A stretch of DNA of 64,000 nt from Pocillopora verrucosa (lineage: Eukaryota; Cnidaria; Anthozoa; Scleractinia; Pocilloporidae). The stretch is taken from contig NC_089316.1 of assembly GCF_036669915.1 (NCBI RefSeq), positions 21,262,554 to 21,326,553 of the forward strand. Reading direction: 5' to 3'. Shown here piece after piece: positions 39,405-51,100 of the stretch; the stretch's first letter is position 1; each line of letters starts with the position of its first letter. Under the pieces are notes generated by a model. The model saw only the letters and a program-made list of their open reading frames with translations, was not told the DNA's origin and ran no database searches. Made by a program: the position numbers and the translations under genes.

Positions 39405-42125
39405 TTAAGGTAAGTGCGATTTCGATTCAAATTCAGTACAAGACTGCAGTTCAACTGCCCATACATCGCCGACCCCACTTGGATTGACCTGTGAGCTCTT
39501 CCTTGTGGAGTTGTTTTTTATAGAAGACGGAAAAACAACATTCATCTTTCTTTTGAATCGCTCTCTGATCTGCAGATAGACGAGCAACATGAAATATGGT
39601 TCTCAGCACTAGTACTCGGATATTTATCGAAACACTAAAGATTGATGATATGGAGTTAATAATCGGTTTGATGTTTTTTCTTACCTGAGTGTTTCGCATG
39701 CAGTGCAGAGAAAAAATCAGGAAACCCTGCAGCAGAAACATGATTTTAGGATCATTACTTTTTACAATATGCAAACAAACTAGTCAAATATCTATTAAGA
39801 TTTCCAAGAAAGAAGGAAAATTGCATATCTCATAATCCCAAAGAGGTCTGTCTTCTCTTGCCAAGTTAATAGCTTTTTGTTTTCAAAATTCCAAAAAATA
39901 TCATGTGACAATTCTAACGCTGTCTTACTTGGTTAGAAAATAAAATAATGATAGAGATTGAATGATTTTGATTGTTACCATCGAACACTAACCTGAGCAG
40001 AGTTAAGTATGGTGAAGATGTAAACGAAAGCTTTATGTACAGGCGAGAGGAGACCGAATAGCCACGTGACACCCAGCAAGGGAATCATCACCACGCATGC
40101 TTTGATGCCAGTTCTAGGAGTTAAAGAGAGAAAATTCCTTTATTTTCCTTTGACAGGGAGTTTTCAGTTTTAGATATCGTGAGGCCTTACTGATTAAGGA
40201 ATGAGGAAGTTGGGTGAGCAAAGCCTCACAGGAGGACATGGCAACCTCTTCCACTATTTTTTTACAGTTGTATGATGTGAACCTTACCGTATTTGCTGAG
40301 AATGGTCGTCTTCCCCTGTTGGCTGCATCAGATTGGTCATCTCCTTTATGACTCGTACTAGTATCAAGATATTGAGCTGAAGAATATAAAAGAAATAAAT
40401 TGATTATTTAGATATGGTTATCGAATAGCCAAAGTAGAAGCAGATCCTTGCCAGATACATTACTAGTTTAGTAACAAGCGTGGGATAAAGAGTCATTTAC
40501 AGGGAGTAGAACTCCCAACCGTAGGAACTAGATTATGAGCTTCGATTATCTGACAATGAGCTAAAGAAATCGCGAACTAAAGTGTCTGAACTGAATGAAC
40601 TAAGCAAAGTGAATTCTCATGTTAAATTACATAGATTTAATATCTCCTATTCCTCCTGCTCCTTTCATCTTGTTCAATGTTTTTTAAAAGTTATTTTGCG
40701 CGAAAAAAATATCTTGGTACATCAACGTGAAACAGCAAGAAAACATCAACAAGGAAGGGGAAGAATCTTTTTTCTCATGCTTTGTAGTTAAATTTGGAGA
40801 ATTTATGAAGCTATCTTTTGCCTGTGTAGACATTGTCTCAACAGGTTTTACTCGTTATTGAAGACCATCATAGGTTAAAATTGACCAGCATCCTATCAAA
40901 CAGCAGTAACGTCCAAAGTTTGTTGTGAGCAAATAGGAAAAGAAAAGTGGTAAATATTGTGTGGAGTCATGTCATAAATACCTAATTCCTTTTTCAAAGA
41001 GCAGAGAAAAAAAACCTTTAGCCGTAAGTAGTCCAGGTATACCAATCACAATCATCAACACTAATCATAAACTCACAACTTCAGTGAAAGCCACAAAGGC
41101 GACAAATATCCAGATCAGGTTGTTAGTCGAGGAAAGCCAGCAGCTAAAATCGAAGAAATGAAACACAAGAACGACACACAAATCCTCAGCAAATGAAATG
41201 ATACCGATTTCAAACTATATGCAAAAACAAAACAAAGAATTAATTGCAACGAATTAAAAGGAGAAGAGCAACAACAAACCGTTGATTTTTTTCTTACTGT
41301 TTATCACTCGTATAGCTTTGTAACCCTTCTTTTCCAGCGGCGATGCCAAGTGAAATTGCCACCATAATCACTGGAAGACCTACCCATAAGGAAAAGAAGG
41401 AAATCGAACACTTTACTGCATGACAACACCAGATTTGGCGATCCCAAAGCATGGTTACAGTTACCAGTGCATGTTTTAAAATAAAAAAACTCACCCCATG
41501 AGATGACATGATACATGTACATCTTGGTGTTTATGTTGTAAACTTTCACTACGAAGAAGTAGAGATAAATTCCCTCGATCAGCATCCAACAGAAAGCGGC
41601 CGTCAAGAAATACTGCATCAGAGCTGCTATTGTAACACAGGCAGCCTGTGAAAAGAAAGAGTTTTCGTATAACTCTTAACGTGCTCCTTTCGACAAGATA
41701 TTTACGGTGCAAAGAGTAAGCCCATCCTATAGACAGAAGGAGAGGCCACTGACTTTGTTTTCTGTGGCGTTGGTTCCGGCGAGGAAGATGATCTGTCCAG
41801 CTCCAAGTGACACAGAAACGCTCAGTCGAATTTGAGAGAGAGGTTGACAAACATCTCTGATGAAATAATAGTGAAAAAAGAAAATAATGAATTAGACAAA
41901 AGCAACAACGACAATAACAACAACACACTGAAGACATGAGTTGTTCAAAAGTTTTTTTCTTACCAGCTTTGTTGAGAGGAGTTAAGAATCTACCTCAGTA
42001 TTATTCACGTACATTACTTACGTTAGGCAAGAATAAAGTATTAATGTTAAAAGTATTCCGAAGATGGAAAGGCTCAGTCCCGCGTAGGTGATAATTTTCA
42101 GAATTGTTTCGTCCTCCTCGGCGAG
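39405..42125 (-). CDS. Seven-transmembrane exons and C-terminal tail of the adhesion GPCR
   Basis: Nine exons. TM1 is at 42125-42022 ([20 protein letters not shown]). TM2 is at 41856-41754, ending [13 protein letters not shown]3 into TM4 is at 41645-41495 ([20 protein letters not shown], keeping the Cys that pairs with loop 2). TM4 is at 41379-41298. Loop 2 into TM5 is at 41143-41077 ([19 protein letters not shown]). TM5 into loop 3 is at 40376-40288. TM6 into TM7 is at 40113-39993. The end of TM7 is at 39726-39685. The tail is at 39569-39405, 54 residues and basic then Ser-rich. All phases agree. The TM2 donor (GTCAGT) is the least typical. Confidence 0.9.
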
Positions 42126-45100
42126 CTGTGTCAAAAAAAGAGAAATTTAATGACAATATTGAGTTAGTTAACTGAGCCCATAAAATGATTGAGTAAGGCA
42201 AAAAAAATTTTATTACCTTTGTGCTACCGTCAAAGTCCATTAAGACGGCAAAATGCGTCAAATGATTGCAGCTACAAACTGTTTCTTCTGAGTTGCTTTT
42301 TGAAGTAACTACATGGCATCCTTCCTCTGAAAAGCTGTCAGACATGAAAAAAGTAAAGGTAAAAAATTATTCATCGTTTGGGTAAGAGGTGATGCTTGAC
42401 AATTGACAATTTTGCGCTACGATTTTCTCCCATTGTAGTCATAGTTGCGAGAACATTTCAATCAGACTTCCCTTCTCTAAAAACGACAACATATTGGCTT
42501 CCAGGAAAGTGTTAATCTGCGCAAAAACAACTGAGAAAGTTTATTCATTCTCCTCGATATTTAATTTAATTTAAGAAGGAATAAATACTATACAATAATG
42601 TATTGTTGTTTTTTACCTTTTGCTGAGGCCACTCCAAAACATACAGCGCTTCTCTGCTGTCAAGACCTGAAAATGGATTTTATCTTGTCAGAAAAAATCA
42701 AAACAACGCATTGCAACTAATTTTCATGTTACCTTTAGGTTTTTGAACTTAAGGATGACATTTTCTCGCAGTTTCCTTGCCTTGGGGTCCATAGTTACGG
42801 CCATTATCCTGGAGTTAATATACCTATGAAGAAATTGTATTTGAAAATGGCTCAGAAGCAAGGAAGCAACATTACATACTTTTGATAGATTCAAGCGAAT
42901 TTTAATGAAGGTGGAACGGTCAGAGACAAGCAGGGAGTCTTCCAACCTTAGTTAGGGTTTTTGGAAAGTCTCTAAGTTCAGGTTAGTTGAACTTAGATCT
43001 TATGTGTTTCCGAGTTATGTGTTTTTGGGGGTAAACGACATGGAATAATATGAAAATAACGTCACCTTTGGTTGTCTGTTTCATTCCAGACGGTTTGATC
43101 TGTCAGAAGTAGATCATGGAGATCATTGTACATAGTCGCAACTACCAGTGATCCTTAAAACCCCCCAAGAATCAACAAAAAAAGTTATTAAACAACATTA
43201 TAAGTAGGGCGAATGATTAAAGAAGATAGACTATGTAAACTAAGGAGGCGCATTTATATGAGACTTTATTTCAATACAGAAATTTCGATAGGAGAAACCA
43301 AGGTAATTACTAAAAGTTGCACACCACAATAGTTAATACGAACCATTTTGCTCAAAATTTGAGGAAGCGATATTGATCCTCGCTTGCCATTGTTGTTCCT
43401 CAAAGTGGAAGCCTCTTGCGTTCTGGCGATAGGCTTTTTGAATGACCAAAACTGTCGGAAAAAAAAGAAGAAATGAAAGCAGTTACGGCGCAATTTACAA
43501 TAGCACATCTACACAAACATGCGTTTTGCGGTATACACAAATATTTAATAATCTTATTGGATGGACGTGTATTTTTTGTATCTCATTTGCCCTTCAAGGA
43601 CTATTCGACGATTTCAACCATTTATAAAACGTTTCTAAATGTAAAACTGATGAAAAAGTGAGAAGTACTGTACGGACTAAAATTGTCAAAACTCAATTCG
43701 TTCCTCGAACCGTCTCTTTGGAGAACTATAGAGTTCCCTGGGGAGTTTTTACAAGTCCGGTTAAAAATCTTGCATTTATATGCATCGCACACGATAGGCC
43801 AATTTTGAGCCCAGTGTATAGTATGAAGTATGCGGAAAGTATTTGTTAGATTTCTCAATTTCAGTAAGTAAAGTGTGACCAATCTATTATTTAAGAAAAG
43901 TTTCCAATAACTGAGCAAGAGAAAGGTTTCACAATTTGAAGGATTCCGATTCTCAATTGTTGATTGTTTAAGAATACCTTGAATTTCCTTCTCCACCGCG
44001 AGAAATCAGTGTCGAACAAATTAAAAAAAACAGATAAATCGATGACATCCAACAACAACGTTTCTAGAAAGTTGGGTTTATAACTGAGTTCTTAAATCAT
44101 CTAGCTATAGGGAATAAGACAACTCATTAGGTCACTTAGCAAGTCAGTAAGTAGCAAAGGAATAGACTTTGAAACTAAACAGAATTGAGTGCCACGGCCT
44201 CACCCATTTTTGGGGAAACGATCCTTTCTGAAGGCTTCATTCCACTCTGGTGTCGCTTGCTATAATTAAGAGCAAATTTCTCGACGGCCTCTGCCACCTC
44301 AAAAATGGATTTTCTCAGTGTTTTAACCTCTTCCTTGCCTGCCTTGTCTTTTGTGATATTTTTTATTTTTAAGGTGAAATCTTCAAACACAGTAACCGCC
44401 TCCTACAATTACATAAAATATTTCCATGTCATTGACAAGCCAGTCTCACATATACAATTCATATTAAAGATATGGCAAAAGTCCAGCAGGAGGCTCCAAA
44501 TGGTGTTCAGGGTATTCATTTGCTAAAGAACTATTTTAGGGGCCTCACCATTCTCACCTCATATAGCTTGATTGGTGGTTTATTCTTGAAGGTTATATAT
44601 TTATAGGTTATTTCACGGTTGGTGAGCGCGTGCGATTTTCACACAAAGATTAAATAAAAATCGCACAAGCGAACTAACCGTCAAATAACTTAATCATTAT
44701 ATACATACCGAAATTCATGGGCGAACAGAACTCAAAGATAAACTTATTTTTATTTTCTTTCCAAGGAAAACAACGCGCGTCAAGCCGCCTCGCAGTTCGA
44801 GAGTTGCACTGAAATGGCTTCCTTGTAAAATACTGTGCATTTAAATCATCAAGCAAAAATGCCGTTAGAAGGCAGAACTAGTTAGAATTAAACAAGAAAT
44901 TCTGGAGGTATGTCGAAATAGTTCTACGGAAGTTTAAAATTTGAAATACAGAAGCGAAAACTCGAGACTCGCTCCACCTTTCAAAACAAGAAATTCGTGG
45001 AACAGAGCAACATCGTGTTCTGTCTTTTTCTTGGTGTTTTCGTTTTCCTGTCCTTCTGTGAACTCTTCTACTGATGAATTTAGGCTGAAAACGTTTTGTC

Positions 45101-48100
45101 TGATTTGAAGCCATCTTTCTAAAGAAAAATCCGCCTAAGCTCTTAGAATGTGTTATTTGTCAGTCAAGAAGAACGGCGAGCAAGCAACACAGATATCTTC
45201 ACTGGTGAAAATCGATACGTCGTTTTTCACTGGTGAAAAAAATCGTAGGACCAATGAGCTGGCTTCTCTGACGTGAAGAGACTATTTTTATCTCGATGCT
45301 TTTTGGCGCTTAAATCTCGGTATGCATGTAATAATTACTTTTTATCGTTTATCTATCAAAGTTAAAAAGCCTTTAAGTTACGAAAATTGGATACCTGTAT
45401 GGAACCCTTTCTGGTAATATTTATTCCGCATAATTTTGAAACATACTCCTTTGCCTAGAATTAAAAAAAACATGTGTGTCACAGAGAAGATCCTGAAAAG
45501 TGACATGCATAAAAATGGTAAATGACTATTTAGAAAACATACCAGCTGCGATGGCGATGGAGATGGCGATGGCGAGGTTGAGGCCGTTGACGAGAGCGAG
45601 GGCGAGGGCGAGGGCGAGGGCGAGGGCGAGGGCGAGGGCGAGGGCGAGGGCGAGGGCGAGGGCGAGGGCGAGGGCGAGGGCGAGGGCGAGGGCGAGGGCG
45701 AGGGCGAGGGCGAGGGCGAGGGCGAGGGCGAGGGCGAGGGCGAGGGCGAGGGCGAGGGCGAGGGCGAGGGCGAGGGCGAGGGCGAGGGCGATGGTGACGA
45801 CGATGGCGATGGCGAGGGCGATGTAGAAATTGATGAATCTTTAAAGAAAAATAAACATCAAGACCATATCATAAGAAAAAATTGCATAAGCATCACACTT
45901 TGAGGGCAAAGTGAACGATCGGAACTCTTAAATGCACTCGTTGGTTAAACAGAACACTCTTATTATTTCCTTTCTACTATTTTAGTCGTTCGCACACTCC
46001 TTCTGTGATTGATGCCCAGATGAAGCTTTGGGATGTTTTTCGATAACTAGACGTTAAAATACTAGAGAATGATATATTTCCTTTAGAGTTTTCCCTAGTA
46101 GGTGAAAAAGCTTTAAGATAAATTTTAATAGCCTGTTCGTGTTTTCTTGTTTGAATTCTATTCCACCAATCGAATTCCATTTTGCCTCATTACACTTTTC
46201 TCCATCGCGTGTTATTCCCTTGTAGACAACCCGCGTTTTATCACGTATTGGAACCACATTACCCAACATTCCATCGTAAGGGCAAAAAAGCGGACGGAAA
46301 GCGGAGTAACAAAATGGCCGCTATGAACGATCAAAACTCTTAAATCCACTCGGTTGGTTATATAGAACACTCTCATTATTTCCTTTGCATTATTTTCGTC
46401 TTTTGCACACTTATGATATGATCGATGCTCGGATAGAGCTATAAGATGTGTTTCGAAAATACTAGTAAATGAAATAATAGTGCAATAATACATCCCTTAA
46501 TCACTGGTTTAACAGATAAGACAAGTACACATTTTGCCCAGTTTTTGTCATTTCAACTCGCTCCTACGAGGCTCGGAAAATGCCACACAAGTCGCAAAAT
46601 ATCCGCGCGTATTAATTGTTAAACCACTGAATACCACGTATTCATTTCTTATTTTATCTTGAGCTGTCTCCTGTTATCATTTTGTAGTTTTGCTTTTCTG
46701 AGAGCGGGAGAACGGGTCATTTGTTGTACTTTAGACATATTTTACACAATTACAGAGACTAACTCTTTTTACCATATTGTTGCGTGCAAGGTGGTCCAAC
46801 GTAGTCTTGGTAAGAGTCCTGCAAAAAGTTTTGTCCAGGAGCTGGATCTGCTGAAAAAATAATACAAATACAATACAGAGGAATTAATGAATCCAAAAAG
46901 TAAACAAATTGTTTCGTTCTGAGCAGCACTACCATAGCAGCACTACCATTCAAGTTAAGCGCTGCTTTGCGCCTGCACCGGAAATAATTTTTTTTCGCAA
47001 TTTTTATCATAAAAAAGTAATTATGTTTCTGTGTAGAATGATGTGTTGCTCGCACTAATCTGATCGCCGCATAAGGGTATTTATTTCGCAGCAATCAGAC
47101 TGTCGCTTTTTTAGTATGTATCTCACAATAATCAGATTGCCGCATTAGGGTATATATCTCGCACCAATTACGTCATAGCAGTTGGATATCTCACAGCGAT
47201 TGAGTATTGTTTTCTCGTAAATGATGTCATGGAATCTGGGGGCCGTGCATAAAGAATTACATAAACCAGAAATTTTGGACTCATTTGATAAGTGAAATGG
47301 TTTGTGGCCTTGGTAAGAGCCTCGTCGACTGAGGTCGAGATTTATCGGGATATGAAAGGTTTGTATTTAACTTGTTGCATCATTTTTAAGTTTAAAGGTG
47401 TTTTACCTGCTCCTTTTCTCACAACACTCACGCCAAACAACTTACTTCCGTCGCATATTACGTAAACAACAGTCAACCACTCCCAATCATTAGACTGCAG
47501 TTTTACAGGTGCTTGAATTGTTTTCCACCGATCAGATTCCATCACCAACGCGCTTCGTCTCTCTGACGAGGAATAGAGGGCGTTGTGTGGCGAGACCAAA
47601 CAACAGTTGCGAAGGAGACAACGTTAAGCGTGGCACTGATGCATTTTACTTTTGCTTAGAGGCTTTTTACACACTACCTGAATGAGTTCAGAGAAACTAG
47701 GCATGGTTTTGCTTTTTGTAGTAAAATTATGTGGAATTACATTTTGCAGGCAACTAACTGGAAATAAGCAATGTTAATTTTCTCCCTGTCAAAGGTACTG
47801 CAGTAAGCGTAGTCTCTTTGGTCTCGTCACGCAACGCGCTTTCTACCCAAGGAGGACTAGAGTGCGATGTATGACGAGACCAAGCAACAGCTGCGAAGGA
47901 GACAACAGTAGACGTCTATGCCTTTTATTTTTGCTTATGGGTTTTTAAACAATAGAGACAAAAGACCACAAAATACTTGTGTGAGCTCAGATAAATTAGT
48001 TTTTTTTTCCCTAGGGTGAGGTAATGCGATACTTTCGTCACTTTAAAAGTTCTTCTCTTTCTCTGTTACAAAACTAATAGCGTTAGGAACACAAAGTGTC

Positions 48101-51100
48101 CCATCTCAACCCTCTAGCCAAAATAATAACTCTTGCATGCTACGCATATCTGTGTTTATCTTTTGGTAAACAGAATATCAATTAAATTCCAACTCAGTAT
48201 TCAGTATTTTTTAAACAAGAAAATGTATCTACACCCTCTGGTGACATATGAGAACTGAGGTAACCCTTACTAACCTTGTTACAGAGTAATAGTTGCCAGG
48301 TCAATCGAAATGCTCGCCATATTCGAATTAGAAGCAGTATGGCCAGTTTATGTTTACCGCACATTTTGCATTGCATTAAAATTAGCCCCTACAGCTTTAC
48401 AGTTCAAACGGTCGGATATTAAAATATCATACAATTAACATAAAATTGATTCCCCTATGCGAAGAACAAACAAGTCTGCATGTCTTTTGTATTTATTTTA
48501 TAAGACGATAATTTGCATGTATCTTAACTGACATGAGTCACTAGCTGAAGATAACGCACTTCACAACGTCCCGCATTTTTATCTAACAAAACAATTGGAC
48601 TGATGATTTTTTGCGATTGGTATTCACCATCATTTCATTAAATCGAAAGGATAAATAAACCGCATGAAAAGAACTGATGATTGAAAGTTTCATAGTTGTT
48701 GTTACTCGTAATAGCGATAGTAACTTTTCTTTGCTCACAGGGTTAAAAGTTAGACATGTAGATCATGAAAACGTCTACTTAGATTGTGTAAAACATATTT
48801 TCATTTATGCAAAGGTAAGTTTAAACTTAATCCTGACTGTCAGAGGATTTTATGTAAATTCTGTCGTGAGTATCACAAACGTTAGCAAAGAATGTTATTA
48901 TTACGCTGAAGCGCTTGTGGTACCTTTCAGTTAAAAAAACAAACAAACAAACAAACAAACGAAAAGACAAAAAAAAAGCCAAAAACTTACCATTTGCAAT
49001 CTCACAAATATAAGCGTGTCCCTGACGTAAACGATTAATACTACCAAACGCGCCTTGTTCGCCATTACTGTTCAGCTTGTACATGAAAGTCGCGTTGTGT
49101 TCACCTCTTGGCTCCCCTTTTCCCCATTTGCAAATAGTCAGCGGTCTTCCACTCACCCAGGTCCAATTCTCGGCCCTTTTTTCTAAACCAATACTCCATC
49201 TATTGTCGTAGTTCGTATTATTTCGCCTTTGAATCTCGTTATCAATGAAATTCCATTCTTCCTCGGTTTCGATGGAAATTAGGTCCCCTCCTCGGCTTTT
49301 GCAGATGACTCTGTTCCAGCTCCAGGACCATCCAGATACCGAAATGATGTACCAAGAGTTTTTAAAAGTTATTTTTGGGCATTCTACAAAATGATAAAGA
49401 TGAAAAAAATTATCATAAAGATGATAAACAAACTGATTATTATGACAACTGTAAACGAATGTAAATATATAAAAGTCGTATCGTGCGGATAAAGACGTGA
49501 ATATAAAAGCGATCTTCGCAGTAATGAACACTAATGAGCAGTAGTGAAAATAAGGCCTGAAAAATTCAGGCCTGTATGGGATTTGCTCCCATGACCACTA
49601 TGATACCGGCGCAGCGCTTCCAACACGCTTTTTTCTGACAACCTTTCTCGAAAGAACTGTATTTATTATTTGCTTTTTTCAGAGGACACAGTAACAAATC
49701 TTGCAATCGTATTGTTTCTTTATGCGCTCTGTATTTTCCTATCTCTGCCCACGGCACAGTATCGCTTGCATAAGTCGTCGAGTACATCTTCAGCTTTGTT
49801 GCCATTTTCATAAATTTTATTTCGTTTTGCCGGCTGGGCAGTATTTTAAGCAAATCATTTCAAAGCAAATCAAGCGCATTGATAATGTATTAATTCCTTC
49901 TTTCTCTCTCTCCAATCCATTTGGTTGCCAACACAAAAAAATGTTTTTGAAATTAATTTTGGTAGCAAATATGTCATTTAATGGGTTGACACGCAGCCTA
50001 AAAACCGTTCGTAATAAACGAAAACCTTCACTCGAAGTAACTCAGAAACTTAAAAGATGAGGTATTAGTTTACAACTGAATTCATCAATAGAACTTTCAT
50101 TCATTTTACATCTGAATAAAAATAAAAATAAAAAATACTTAGATGCGTGATGTCCAAAAAAACATGCATACACTCACTGACCTCAGTAAACACGCCTTGT
50201 AACTTATGGCAAGGAAAAATTCCGTTGGCTAGATTGTAATAACCGCAGCACGCTGGACTAAAGTTGTGAAACGTACAATTTCGATCGCTGTTTTCCAGCT
50301 GTAGTCGATACACAATTTCGATCGCTGTTTTTCCAGCTGCAAGCGATCATGCAAAATAAGGAAAATTCTAGAGTGATCAAATTATTTTTTTGAAACATGT
50401 GTCCCGGAAATTTTCATGAGCATTATGCTCAACTATTAATACGCGCCTAAAAGTTCATTCATCGCTTACACGTAAAAGTTAGGGGAGCTAAGTTGTGTGA
50501 GCAACATTTTTACTTCTAAGAAACAAGAGAAATTTTCATGACACTGTTGCAAGACTATAATGTTTTAGTACATAATATACTTTATGGTTAAAGTGTGATC
50601 TTACCTCCCCGCATCTCGCAAATGCATTTATTTTTATCATACCGAGAAATACTGTTAAAGAGGCCACCATTCTTGGATATTTCCGCCCTTTTTTCGTTAG
50701 CATCTGACTCAGAAACTTGCCATTTCGAAATGTTCAGTTGTTCTCCACTCAGCCAAGTCCAAACCCCGCCTTTCTTCTCTAAACCAATGTGCAACGCACC
50801 AGTAATCCAAGTGGCACGTTTTTGAATCTCACGATTTATAAACTGCCATTCTTCTTCAGTTTCGATTGAGACTAAGTCACCTCCCTGACCGGAGCAGATA
50901 TGTCTGTTTTTATCCCAAACTCTTTCCCATTTCGAAAAGATGTAAGAGGATTTTTTGAAACAGGTTACTTGGCACTCTATGGGAAGAAAATAAAGGAATA
51001 AATAAATAAATGAAAGAATGTATAATGATGATAACAATAATGCTGATACGAATGTAAAAGCAATCCTAGCAGTTATGAACGGTTACATGCGGAATTTGAA

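Larger units (their letters stand above)
29616..48050. repeat. Tandem segmental duplication, unit B
   Basis: Homology with units A and C starts inside polycystin intron 3 at about 29.62 kb and runs to about 48.05 kb. It holds the lectin exons of the polycystin gene and the GAIN-7TM exons of the adhesion GPCR. Extra segments absent from C include 44.60-45.34 kb and 46.65-47.93 kb. Confidence 0.85.

Noticed and set aside
45500..45826. Plus-strand frame of alternating Arg-Ala
   Set aside because: It is the reverse reading of the hexanucleotide repeat. The minus-strand Ser-Pro frame has splice borders and neighbours in phase.
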